From NCBI GenBank assembly GCA_039720395.1, contig JBBPBK010000059.1:62001-126000 (forward strand): a DNA stretch of 64,000 nt, in the 5' to 3' direction. Below the pieces are notes generated by a model, which saw only the letters and a program-made list of their open reading frames with translations, ran no database searches and was not told where the DNA came from. Below are positions 1-10,445 of this stretch, piece after piece; the first letter of the stretch is position 1, and each line of letters opens with the position of its first letter. The position numbers and the translations under genes were made by a program. The stretch is from Liquidambar formosana (lineage: Eukaryota; Streptophyta; Magnoliopsida; Saxifragales; Altingiaceae).

Positions 1-122
1 CTATTAATATTCATTATTCACATTGCGTTAACACAAAAAGTGCATCAGAATGTGCCATTTAATTTTAATTTTTGGTTTGATATGGTTACCTAAATCTTAT
101 TAATCTAAATTATTGTTTATAG

Positions 123-3100
123 GCGGGTATGGTTGAATTTATTGGATTGATAAAGGTCAATGTGGTCAGAGGCACCAACCTAGCTGTTCGGGATGTAATG
201 ACTAGTGACCCTTATGTCATTCTTGCATTGGGAAACCAAGTGAACCTCTTCTCCTGATCCACTCCTTGTCTCTATTATTATCTTCTAACTGAAAAGGGAG
301 ACAAAACTTGTCAACTGCGTTAAGAACTAAATTTCTTCATGATTTCCATTGCAGTCAATGAAGACGCGTGTCATAAAGAACAACCTGAATCCAGTGTGGA
401 ATGAAAGGCTAATGTTGTCAATTCCAGAGCACATCCCTCCCCTTAAAGTGGTAAGTCTGATTTCTTCATGGATAACTTAATACAGTAAGGAATTAAAACA
501 GAAAACTAAACTTTTAGAAAATCCAAAAAAATTGCCTTTGTTCATACATTACTGTTAAGTTTCCAACTTAAAAGCCTAAGCTTGTAAGTGGAAGGGCCAA
601 ACAGATATATGAAGCAATGTCAAAGTTTATAATTAACCAATATGGGATGTGGTATTTTCCAACGCTTCCCCTCACGTGCAGGCCTAACAAGACAACAATG
701 GGCTTGTCACATGGGCAACAAATATGGGCTCATGAATGAAACGGCCCAAGAACGACATGCACGACATGCTTTGATACCATGTTAAGTTTCCAACTTAAAA
801 GCCTAAGCTTGTAAGTGGAAGGGCCAAACAGATATATGAAGCAGTGTCAAAGTGTATAATTAACCAATGTGGGATGTGGTATTTTCCAACAATTACATGT
901 GAACCTCATCATAAATTCATGACATGCCTTTGGATTTCAGGTATATCCCACTGAGATGGTAGATATATAATATCATCAACTAGTCTTAAAGAACATGAAA
1001 TATTATCCTGGTTACTTGCCAGGAGCTTTTATTTCACCCATATTATTGGCTTATTGCTCTTTTTTATCCTACATGCTTCTTTCACAATTCCTCTCTTCCT
1101 ACTTTTTCAGACCATAGTAGGCTTTGTTCTACATCATTGTGGGTGGTATATTTATGCCAAATTCCAGTTGAAGAAGAAAAAATCAATTTGAAAATATGTT
1201 TCTATGGCATGGCCTTCTATTGATCGATCAAGTGCCCTCCTTCTGGCTTCCCTAAGCTCAGTCCTTTTGGTTTTTGAGAGTGGTCACCACTCACCACCTC
1301 TTCCAGGACTGGAATGATTAGCCATGCTTGATGAGTCTACGTCCATCCCTTTTCATACTACATAAGATTTTTTCGATAAGTGGCTCCCAGAAAGAATTTC
1401 TTTTGTATAATATTTTAAATTTTTTAAGGACTAAATAGGCTCAAAATCTAAGGGGCTAAGGGTGGTTTTCTTTTAAAAGGCCCTTGCATGGACCTACTGG
1501 GAGAAACCCTTTATTATTATTATTTTTATTATTCTTTCTATAAACCAGTATTTATACCTCCACAAGAGTAAATCCGAAGCTTGAATCAAAAACTTTTTCC
1601 ATCAATTATTGCAAACAATAGAGAAATTTTATCCACAATATTAAATATGCACCATTAAATCTGAAGCCAAGGGTGCGAAACCTCTGGATACAGAACTATT
1701 AGCAGATGATTCATTGACAGAATAGTTTATACACAGAATTGAACTTGTATGCCAGTAGTCCTGCCTTGAGCTTGGTAGATAAGGTTGCAAATTTGGACTC
1801 TGCTGGAGGCTGAGGGAGGTTTTGTTTTTTAAGCTAAACGATCCTGAGGATGTGGCCATGCTTTTCAAATAAGAAAGTGAAATAGATAGAATTCACATTA
1901 ACTGTTCGCTGCAACTAAACAGTGCTTCCCGAAAATTTTTGACCTGTAGGCTTTTATCCACAATATTTTACTGGTGTTCACCCAATTTTTGTCAGGCCCA
2001 CACCTGCTGGGATGATTTTCTATGCTTGTTGTTTGTTTTATACAAGGTTTTGGTGACAAAGAAAATTCATTGTTTCACTAGACAGCTGCTTTACAGCTTG
2101 TTTTGAATTGTAGAATTCTCGATCCCCCTAACAGCCATACTCCCATTCAATAATTAGATGCGAGTAGAATTCTATCCAGAATCCTGTATGAAGTGGTGAG
2201 ATCAGTGGACTCAGGAGCCCTGCTATTCTAACAAGTCGTTTTTCTTTTTCTTTCTTGTTTTCCTTTTTTTGGATAACGAGGAAACCCTTTGCCTTGTTTG
2301 GGTGGCCCCAAGGGTAAAGCAAGAGTCTAACTTAGGACCTTTGCTTCCTAAGCCGTGGTCCCTTCCCAATTGAGCTACCCCTTGGGGTTTGGTCATGTAT
2401 TTTATTGTTTCGTTTTTATTTACATTTTCAGAAAAAATAGAAGCAGGTCCATGACCCTTTGGAAAAATAGATGATGGTGTTTGATTAACACAACAAATGA
2501 GAATTTTCTTCGGGCGTTCCTTCATTTAACATCTGTATTACTATGTGGGCTTTCCTCATTTGTATGGGGAGAGTTTTGAAAGGTTTGTAGTTCCCTTTCA
2601 AACGAAGGACTTCCTTCTGTTATCAAAAACACAATCTATTAATTTTGTTCCACATTTTAATGCATTTTTAATGAGCTTCAGTTAAAACTCTAATTTGAAG
2701 TGCTATCTAAAAGGAACAAATATCAATTTCCAATGAACTTATATTTGGCATGCATGACAAGTATAGGAAAAGCATGTAAGCCAACACCAAGCTTTGCAAA
2801 ATCAGTCCCATAAAACAGTTCTGATCAGTGATATTTACACCGAGTGTAACTTGACCTCGACTTATGTATCTGTGTGTGCATACATACATATGTGTGCTTG
2901 TGTTTGTGCACCATTTATGTGTATGCGGAAATATTCATATACAGATAGTCTAGACTATTTGTCCAGATTTCATCACTTTACTCTGCATACTGCAGTTTTC
3001 TGATTGTGATTCTTATAATGAACAACTCTTATCATGTATAAAGCTGTTAGAAACTGTTAATACTATTATTACATCAATAAATAAGAGAAATGAAATCCAT

Positions 3101-3501
3101 TATCATATTGGACATGCCTAGCATTCTGATACTATCATTTATGATTTACAAGCTTCACCTGTGGACTGTGGTCTTAAATCATGTTCACTAAGATTTTTCA
3201 GGATGTTTGTTGTTTGCAGCTTGTGTATGACAAGGATACATTCACAACCGATGATTTTATGGGAGAGGCTGAGATTGACATTCTGCCGCTGGTCTCTGCT
3301 GCCAAAGTGTACGAGACAACGACAATGACTGAGTCAATGCAACTTGGGAAGTGGGTAGCAAGCAATGCTAACACCCTGGTAAAAGATAGTATCATCACCC
3401 TTGTAGATGGGAAGGTGAAGCAGGAGATCACTCTTAGGCTGCAGAATGTTGAGAGGGGAGTGCTAGAGATTGAGCTTGAATGTGTTACTCTCACTCAATA
3501 G
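123..3501 (+). CDS. AGD11: ArfGAP with C2 domain, AGD11-class; C-terminal three exons only
   Basis: This is the 3' part of a gene whose start lies left of the window. Three exons join in frame: 123-239, 355-450 and 3220-3501 (stop TAG 3499-3501), each with AG acceptors and GT donors (gtgaac, gtaagt). Together they encode one C2 domain of about 165 residues. Visible are VRDVMTSDPYVILALG and NNLNPVWNE, which are the Ca2+/phospholipid loop segments, then LVYDKDTFTTDDFMGEAEID and a C-terminal GVLEIELECV. From family knowledge this C2 sits at the end of plant AGD11/12/13 proteins, after an N-terminal zinc-finger ArfGAP domain, and mediates membrane binding for Arf-dependent vesicle traffic. The first residues, AGMVEF, match the linker-C2 junction of that family. 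A stand-alone C2-ABA-related (CAR) protein is the alternative, but CARs start differently. The second intron (2.77 kb) is loaded with retroelements. I see no lesions in the exons. Confidence 0.85.
553..664 (-). repeat. TRIM 3' LTR
   Basis: Second 112-bp copy, nearly identical to 780-891. The inner end has G where the other copy has the terminal A. Confidence 0.85.
780..891 (-). repeat. TRIM 5' LTR
   Basis: The 112-bp LTR at the 5' side of the minus-strand TRIM. It ends directly against the tRNA-Met primer site at 768-779. Confidence 0.85.
2264..2394 (-). mobile_element. tRNA-derived SINE (minus strand)
   Basis: On the minus strand the sequence begins near CCAAACCCCAAGGGG and has a box-A-like GGTAGCTCAATTGGG. 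A box-B-like segment follows (GTCCTAAGTTAGACTC, degenerate from GGTTCGANTC). It ends CCTCGTTATCC followed by an A-rich tail. This is the usual layout of plant tRNA-derived SINEs. No convincing target duplication was found because both flanks are T-rich. It lies inside the AGD11-like intron. Confidence 0.65.
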
Positions 3502-3854
3502 CAAACGACAAGAAGTTGGGAGGAACTATAGTCAAAGCAAACTTTTGATGTTGAAATTGCACTTTCACTTTGCTCAGCAGATGTATTATTAAAAGCACTA
3601 TTTGGCACTGCCAAGTGTGTTCACTCGAATATTTGCTTGCTTTTACTATGATCCTTGCTTTGGCAAATATTGGAAGAAAATCCTACTTAACAAGTTATCA
3701 TCCACCAACTCCGTATGGTTGTGGTCATTTAATAGCTCATTAGCTTGCCAAACTTCACAAAGGATTTTTGGGCCCGAAAGCTGGTGTACGCAGAACTCAA
3801 CTGCAGAAGTACATTCCCTTGGAGACACAAGTAAAATGGGTAATGAAGGTGAAT

Positions 3855-3876
3855 TTTTTTTTTTTTGGATAAGCAG
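3855..3876 (-). mobile_element. Extremely 5'-truncated SINE tail with 14-bp TSD
   Basis: The 14-mer TAATGAAGGTGAAT occurs at 3841-3854 and again at 3877-3890. It encloses only a T-run plus ggataagcag, which on the minus strand reads CTGCTTATCC followed by poly(A). The last bases match the 3' end of the SINE at 2264-2394 (GTTATCC then poly(A)). The simplest reading is a retroposition event that copied almost only the tail. It is about 350 bp past the AGD11 stop, probably in or near its 3' UTR. Confidence 0.6.
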
Positions 3877-3890
3877 TAATGAAGGTGAAT

Positions 3891-5209
3891 GATCATGTTG
3901 AAATTGGAATGGAGACATTACAATACTGTGTAAGAGTTGGAAATTGAGAAATGTGAAGCTCCGTTTGGCTGCTGGAATTGGTAGAAAAGACAAGGAAATG
4001 GAAATCTAAAATTTTCCATTATTTTGGTTGAAAAAACAACTCAACAAAATTTGTTGCTTTGAAGCCAAACAGCAGAAACAAGTTTTGGAACTGAACAGTG
4101 GAAAATGTGAGTCAGCAGATTTACTCTCCCTTTCTTGTCCTCAGGTCTCTAAGCAAGCAAACAGCACCTAACAAGAAGCAATAGCGAGACAAGAAGCATT
4201 AGGAAAACAAATGAAGAACCTCATCCATTTGGTTAGATTCAGAGTAGCATGAGCTCTGTTGTAGGATTCTAACTTTCTAAGAATGAGCTCTGTGGTTAGA
4301 TTCTAAGTTTCCTTTTCCAACAGCATAAGAATATGCAGTCCCTTGATGGTTTGTTGGATACAGGACCTTTTCTTGATCTGATAATTTAAAGAGAATACTC
4401 CCATGAGTTTTGGACAAGGGATTCACACACGATAAAATTTTCATACTAGGAAAAACTAATTTTGTCATCTCAACAATCTGAAGCCACCATGTTTGTAACA
4501 CAACATTTCTGCCTTCACGGCAAATCGCCAGCTCTTCAACATTGTAACAAACAATTTGACAAACATCCTTCTCTTAGTTCATAATGACACCGTCCGACGC
4601 TCCAACATCAATTTGACAAAGGCCCTTCAGCATCTATCACTAGGATGTAACCTGTAAAGCGACTCCTCAACCAAACTTGAACTCAGCCAGGATATTCAAT
4701 CAAAAGGGGAAGGTAAATACGTATGACATTTGGTCATTTGTCTTACTAAATCTGGGCTCCTTTCAATGTATACACATGGGAGATTTTCAGAAGTTAACCA
4801 ATCCAGAAGTTTTGTATTAACTAAGCTAAAAGTTAATTGAAAAAAAATATATATATATACATATATACAAACAAATCCAAGCATAACTTAATATTTGATC
4901 AAATAATCACAATAGTAGATATGTGTGTGTATGTGTGTGTGTCATCTACCCAAGTGCAGCAATAAATTCAGTAATTCAGACAAATTTGAATTCAGGGGAA
5001 AAAGAAAGAAAGAAAAAATTAAAAATTTGCCCAAATACTCTTCATTTTTTTGTTTTGGGTGTCTGATTGCCCAAATACTTACATATTACAAAATCAGACT
5101 ACACAAATAAATTCTGGTTTATTTATACTGAAATTGTAATTCACACTATTCTCATGAAGATGGTTTCATTTTTTATTTTTTATTTTTTAAATGACGACAT
5201 TTTGATAGA
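3891..5209. other. Intergenic, no gene seen
   Basis: No splice-consistent coding sequence is seen. It contains short TA/CA simple repeats around 4845-4870 and 4919-4941. ORFs here are short and lack recognisable motifs. Confidence 0.5.
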
Positions 5210-5508
5210 CAGAACCACAAACTTTATGTGATTGATTAAACAGAGAGAAAAGAAGTAAAAGCAATAAAATAAAATGTTGCTTTCGTCCAGTTCAGAAAGA
5301 CAATGAACAACCATTGTCTCAAAATTTTCAGAATAATCATGAAAAACCCCTTAAGTTTTAGTTGGGAGTAGGTTTTAGTTGGGCGCCCCCCCCCCCCCCT
5401 CTTTTTTTTTTTTCCTTTCTCACGGAGCCCTTTTTTAACTTTTTTATATGTCTTATGTACAAGGACTAAGCCATTTTTCTTTTGTTAATACACACCATTA
5501 CTTCATCC

Positions 5509-5539
<31 letters not shown>

Positions 5540-6790
5540 GAAAAACCATTCTAGGGAGCATAATCAGAATGAAGGGGAAAAAATGAAGTTGGTCTGAAAA
5601 GAAATAGCTTGAACAATTTGAAGGTACTTATGTTCTTATAGTTTTCTACTGCAAATATTTTTGAAATTTAAAAACCAAAAAAATCCAATAAACTCTTAAT
5701 AAATAAAAATATAAAATTAACTGTTTTAAGACAAATCAGCATCTCAGAATATTAGAAATCAAAGCAGGTTTAATTAAGCCAGAATTTACAAATTAAAGAG
5801 GAACTATTGACACTAATATCAAGTGTTAAACAATTTATATAGAAAGAAAGAGGAGAAACCCAATAGCTATTTAGAAACATAACCTGAAGACATACATATC
5901 CCCAAACTCACTACATTAGCGGCTGTTTCATCATTTCATCAATGAAAATCAAAAACAGAAAATCACAAGAAGCACAAATTCATCATTCACAGCATCTATA
6001 CATCATTTGCCGTAAGGTACTACCGGACATACGATACTACCTATATATCCCCAAATTCACTGCATTAGTAAGTGGTTCTCAATTCTCGTGAAGATGAACT
6101 TACAATCACACCAAGTTAACTGACAAAACCACAAACTTTCATGTGATCGTTAACATAGGGAAAAAAAAGTAATAGTAATAAAATAAAATGTTGCTTTACT
6201 TCTGGGGAGCAGAATCGGAATGAAGAGGAAAAAATGAAGTTGGTCTAAAAGAAAAGACCTTGAACAATTTAAATGTACTTATGTTCTTATAGTTTATTAT
6301 TGGAAATATTCTTGAAATTAAAATTTGATTTAAATAAATAAAACAAATGCAATGAACTTTTAATATAAAAAATATATATAAAATTAACTGTTTTACATTC
6401 AGTGTCTCAGAAGTCAGAACATTAGAACTCAAAGCAGGTTAAAGACTATAACTTAAGACAGTACTTGCAAATTAAAAAGGAGCCATTAACACTTAAGTGA
6501 TGAACAATTTATACAGAGAGAAAGAGAAGGAATCCAGTAAAATATTTTGAACCATAAACTTAGACAGACATATTCCCAAACTCACTGCATTAGTAGGTGT
6601 TCCATTTCATTAATGATAATCAAAAGCAGAAAATCACAAGAAGCACACATTCATCATTCACAGCATCTATATGTCCTTTACAGTAAGTACTACCTATTAT
6701 ATCCCCAAATTCATTGCATTAGTAAGTGGTTTTCAGTTCGTGAATGGTATGAAAACACATGAACTGCAAAAAATTCATCATTCACAGTAC
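5210..6790. repeat. Tandem segmental duplication, two diverged copies of about 0.7 kb
   Basis: The segment from about 5210 to 6075 is repeated from about 6115 to 6790. Shared blocks include accacaaactttatgtgat with the following aataaaataaaatgttgcttt, aaaatgaagttggtct, and gaaaatcacaagaagcaca followed by ttcatcattcacagcatcta. The first copy is interrupted by a poly(A) retroposon (5349-5533), so the duplication is older than, or independent of, that insertion. No coding function is seen. Confidence 0.75.
5349..5533 (+). mobile_element. Poly(A)-tailed retroposon with 14-bp TSD
   Basis: The insert starts ccttaagttttagttggg, has a C-run then a T-run, and ends in about 28 A residues. It is flanked by identical 14-mers aatcatgaaaaacc at 5335-5348 and 5534-5547. 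Poly(A) plus a long target duplication is the signature of LINE-machinery retroposition. The body does not look like a tRNA SINE and may be a 5'-truncated LINE or an mRNA 3' UTR. The uninterrupted version of the site is present in the duplicate copy near 6200-6215. Confidence 0.75.
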
Positions 6791-6944
6791 CTACACATCC
6801 TTTGCAGTAGGTACTACCCATTATATAGAGAAGCAAAATCTCAATAAGGTATATATTCCATTGAAGATAAGAGACACAATCTCAATAATACTAACCAAAA
6901 CCCATAGATCAGACATACCAGAAGTGCACAACATTCACAGCATT

Positions 6945-7207
6945 AGTGTTCTTCACTGATTCTCACCAGAAGCAGCAAAACACATCCAGCATTTTACAAT
7001 CTTTGTTGCAAAATGATACCAAACATATAGACATGCACATTTACATTCCACGAAGATGGATAAACAATCTCCAACATTCACAGCATTCTGTGTTCTCTAT
7101 TGATTCTCACTAGGAGCAGCAAATAACACTCCACATTTTACAATCTTTGTTGCAAAATGATACCATATATATATAGAGACGCAAATTTACATTCCCACAA
7201 AGATGGA
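6945..7207. repeat. Tandem duplication of about 120 bp
   Basis: The block gcattttacaatctttgttgcaaaatgatacc, with its flanks (gattctcac..agcagcaaa before; acatttacattcc..gaagatgga after), occurs at about 6945-7063 and again at about 7088-7207. It lies just downstream of the glutaredoxin-family gene, probably in its 3' flank. Confidence 0.7.
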
Positions 7208-7447
7208 CCCAAAGCACAACATACACTCAATATATATATATCCAAAGCAATTTTGTATTGCATCACATATGGTGCTTTTATTGACAATGAACACGAAACC
7301 CCACGCCATGAACAATTTACAAAAGAAACCATGAATCCAAAGAGACTTTTGAATTCCAAACCAGAAGCATTTCCACATCATTAGCAGTGATCATCAACGA
7401 AAAACACCAAAATATACACACCGAAATACCGGGATCATCATCACAAT

Positions 7448-8257
7448 TCAAGAACAGCAATTGGAGCACCGAATCAACCCATTCTCATTGCATTCCAAGC
7501 ACCTCTTTGGCATGTCCTCTTCCTCATCGAAAACCTTCCTACTCCCATTGCAATTCGAGCAAGGCACGAACCTCACATCCCCACAACCCTCGCACACATA
7601 CCCAGGTTTTCGAACAGGCAACCCATCAAGAATTTTCGCCAATTCGCCATACTCATGGAGCTGTTTAATCACATTAGCACCACCAACATAGTTCCCTCTA
7701 ATAAATACTTGAGGCAAGCTCACATTTTTCTCACCCAACACACTCTGCAACTCCTTCCTATACGCCGAATCCATCGATATGTCGCGCTCGTCGACGTAAA
7801 CTCTAAACCCCCTAAATATCATCCGAACCGCATAACAATCCTCGAAAGTCCTCCGAATTCCCCTCAAACTGGTTAAATACACTACAATTCGATCCTCTGT
7901 TCCTGGTAACTGAATCGACGAGCTATTCAAAATCGAGGAAACCCTAGAATCAGGACTGCTTGATTTTGCGAGCTTTGGCTTCGGCGATTGCAATTCGTCG
8001 GTGACAGGGGAAGGGGATTTGGACGATTCGAAGAAATTGCAGAGCTTTTTCACCTTCCCTTTGATTGAATTACCGGCCGTGACTATCGTTTCGAATGGAT
8101 TGTAGAGTTTGTTCATCGAACCGGCGCGATCGAGGGTGGGGGAGAGGTAAGGTTTCTTAAGAGAATTGGTGGATGTTGGTTGCATGGTTATGGAGCGATT
8201 GAAGATTCCAGACTTAGGTTTCCCCGACAATTTGTAGTTGTCTTCATTTCCTGCCAT
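7448..8257 (-). CDS. Glutaredoxin-family protein with C-terminal Cys-rich zinc-type module
   Basis: Intronless 269-residue protein. Residues 1-120 are basic, Ser/Pro-rich and probably unstructured. Residues 123-215 form a glutaredoxin/thioredoxin fold: IVVYLTSLRGIRRTFEDC, then VDERDI, then the cis-Pro segment LPQVFIRGNYVGG. Residues 222-267 hold four CxxC pairs (222/225, 233/236, 253/256, 264/267), a DnaJ-like zinc-binding arrangement. The position of the normal Cys-Pro-Tyr-Cys active site reads GIRR, so ordinary thiol oxidoreductase chemistry is unlikely; a Cys lies downstream at residue 141. This matches the plant At5g39865/At3g28850-type glutaredoxin-like group, whose biochemical role is not settled. 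The first ATG is chosen because MAGNED opens the frame and the preceding DNA is CT-rich leader. No lesions. Confidence 0.9.
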   Translation of the reverse strand: MAGNEDNYKLSGKPKSGIFNRSITMQPTSTNSLKKPYLSPTLDRAGSMNKLYNPFETIVTAGNSIKGKVKKLCNFFESSKSPSPVTDELQSPKPKLAKSSSPDSRVSSILNSSSIQLPGTEDRIVVYLTSLRGIRRTFEDCYAVRMIFRGFRVYVDERDISMDSAYRKELQSVLGEKNVSLPQVFIRGNYVGGANVIKQLHEYGELAKILDGLPVRKPGYVCEGCGDVRFVPCSNCNGSRKVFDEEEDMPKRCLECNENGLIRCSNCCS

Positions 8258-8840
8258 TTGTGATGATAGAAAGTAGAAAACTACGCAGAATTCAAGCTTT
8301 TTTGGGGTCTTCTAGGGTTAGGGTTTCGTTCTTGGTGATGGTGATGGTGATGGTGATGGTGTGAGGAAAGGGACGATCTTTGCCCTTTACCTTAGGGTTA
8401 GAAATGTTTATAATTTGTCCTTTTTGGGTCTTGGGTAAGGATTTCGCTTTTCTTGTCGTCGTCGTCGGCGGCGGCGGTGGTGATGGTGGTGGAGGAATGA
8501 TCTTGAGCGTTGGATTTAGGGCTAGAGGAGGTGGAAATGAGAATGAAAAGAGGTGAGGGGGTGGATTTGGTAGGTGGAATTGTTGTTGGATACTTTTCCT
8601 GAGGAGCTATATCGTTGCTTTTTTTCTCTTTAGAAATGTTGAGTAGCTGACCTTCGAGGCGTAGATAGGAAGTAAAGCTTAGAGAGAGAGAGAGAGAAAA
8701 TGTAGAGAGAGATAGCGATGGTGAGGTCAGAGCCACCGCCGTCTCCGACTTTGAGACACGCGGTTGCGCTTTGGTTTGAATTGGTGGAAACTTGAATGCA
8801 TGCACTGCTATTTTGCTGGCAGCTGTTGCGCGTCATTAGT
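8258..8840 (-). promoter_or_regulatory. 5' leader and promoter region of the glutaredoxin-family gene
   Basis: On the coding (minus) strand this is pyrimidine-rich, with CCATCACCATCACC repeats (8335-8360) and a CT microsatellite (about 8679-8698), both typical of plant 5' UTRs. Short ORFs here have no motif support. No clear TATA box was identified; an AT-rich stretch follows beyond 8838. Confidence 0.5.
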
Positions 8841-9004
8841 GAGCTTAAATAAATTAAGATTTAACATTTAATTAATAATTAATACTCCTAGCTGATTGTG
8901 TCATTTTTGTTCCAACTAATCGGAAAGTATGCCAATACCATTAAATAAAAATTTGGACCGTTATTGTTTTTCTTTCCTTTGCTTTGTAAATTATGAGAAG
9001 TAAA

Positions 9005-9227
9005 AAACAAACGAAAATTGGTTTGATGGTGAAATCTTAAATTGTAAACTCAAACATCTTGGATTTGAAATCAGTCAATCTTTCTTGGTCAATCACCAAT
9101 CAGGGTTATGAGTTTAGACGTTAAATTATCTCGTAGGGCGATGCCCCACATGGAGAGCGGGGATTAGTCGAGTTTTGATAATTCAGACACCTCATTGTTT
9201 AGCAAAAAATAATAATAATAATAATAA
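9005..9227 (+). mobile_element. SINE with 16-bp target duplication
   Basis: A plus-strand body with a tRNA-like head (box-A-like gtttgatggtgaaatctta, box-B-like ggatttgaaatc). The 3' body resembles known plant SINEs (gtagggcgatgcccca and ggggattagtcgag), ending in an (AAT)n tail. Flanks are near-identical 16-mers: aattatgagaagtaaa (8989-9004) and aattaagagaagtaaa (9228-9243), 15/16 identical. Confidence 0.8.
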
Positions 9228-9243
9228 AATTAAGAGAAGTAAA

Positions 9244-10138
9244 GCAAATAATTATAAATTTGTTTGCTGAAAAACTAAAATATTAAAATCTCAAAAAAGG
9301 GTTGAGTTTCGAGCTTTAACATTCTCTTTATAAGAAGGAGAAATACTATAAGGTTGGGGATCTTTATCATATAGCCTATTGCAGCAAGCTAATACCGTAA
9401 ATTTAATGTTTAATTTTTAAATGACGTCCTTATTATAGATAAGGAAAACTAATTGTATTATCTTGATTCTTCTTTTATATAATTACACTAGGAATTATCT
9501 TGAATGTCTTAATATATATGAAGTACAAACGAATTTTAAGGGGAATACTTTTCAAGATGTTACTTTTAAAGTTGGTAATGAATGACAGAATGGAAGGGTA
9601 AATTGCTTTCACATTCTCTTAAAGTGTCCCTTATCAAGGCTTGTATTCTTCTATTCTTATTCACGCAAATGACTTGGTTTAAATTACTAATAAATTGAAC
9701 TATTGTAATAGGGATTTCTTTAGGGATAGCAATAATGCTAATAATTCTAAATTACTCATTTTCCTTTTGTATCTTGATATCATCATAACTCATAAGGCTG
9801 TGGAAATCAACATGTCTATCTTGATGGGTGAAAAATATTTTTCTAATTTGGATTTTATTTATTTATTTATTTATTTTATAGTCTTGCAAAGAGTTGGAAT
9901 TTCTTTCTAGGTTGGATCGGGTCATGATTTGGGCCAGGTATGATCGATGCTAGGTTGGGAATTTGAAACCCAAACCCATCCAACCCGCCCAAATTGCTAG
10001 GCCTAATTCGTTATCAAAATCTTATTAAAATGGGTATGCCGGGGATTTTTAAGTATTTGAAATTTTATTTGTTTTCAGAAAGATTTTTCCTTTGGGTTTA
10101 TGATTTTTCTCTCTTAAATCTTATATCTTGTAATACCC
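9244..10138. other. Intergenic, no gene seen
   Basis: AT-rich spacer. A 71-residue ORF near 9695-9910 has no motif and poor composition. No convincing element ends. Confidence 0.5.
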
Positions 10139-10440
10139 GTATTTTAAAATTGGTGTAAATCGGTTACGTGGGTGCAGTGGTGTATTGTTATCAATGTTCT
10201 ATAACTTGTGGAATTCCATGGAAATAGTGGAAGGAGTTTGCAACGGATAGGGCATTGACTTGTTTTATATACATATACATATAACAGGTATGGCTTATAA
10301 GTATTAGAAGAGAGAAGGAATGAATAGTGATTTTTAGAGTTACTCTATAGATAATTGCAAGATTTTGAATGGCTTCTTTTTGGGATTTGGATTTGGGTTT
10401 GCGCCTTTAGATTTGTCTATTTCGGATTTGGGGTGTGACA
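10139..10440. mobile_element. Short solo LTR, 302 bp, with perfect TSD
   Basis: It begins TGTAATACCCG and ends GGGGTGTGACA, that is TG...CA with short inverted termini. It is flanked on both sides by TATCT (10134-10138 and 10441-10445). It has no coding capacity. The internal ttttatatacatatacat could be a promoter. The family is unassigned. Confidence 0.8.
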
Positions 10441-10445
10441 TATCT

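Larger units (their letters stand above)
553..891 (-). mobile_element. TRIM (terminal-repeat retrotransposon in miniature), complete, with TSD
   Basis: Two direct repeats of 112 bp, 553-664 and 780-891, differ at only a few positions and enclose 115 bp. Read on the minus strand each repeat starts TGTTGGAAAATACC and ends TTAACA. Immediately inside the minus-strand 5' LTR is TGGTATCAAAGC (complement of 768-779), an 11/12 match to the usual initiator tRNA-Met primer site. A purine-rich GAGGGGAAGCG lies just inside the other LTR. The element is flanked by a perfect 5-bp duplication, ATTAC (548-552 and 892-896). There is no coding capacity. It lies in the last intron of the AGD11-like gene, antisense to it. 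Confidence 0.9.

Noticed and set aside
8398..8836. Two overlapping minus-strand ORFs (135 and 68 residues) upstream of the glutaredoxin-family gene
   Set aside because: Low-complexity Ser/Thr/Leu runs from a CT-rich leader, no motif, and they lie in the probable 5' UTR/promoter.
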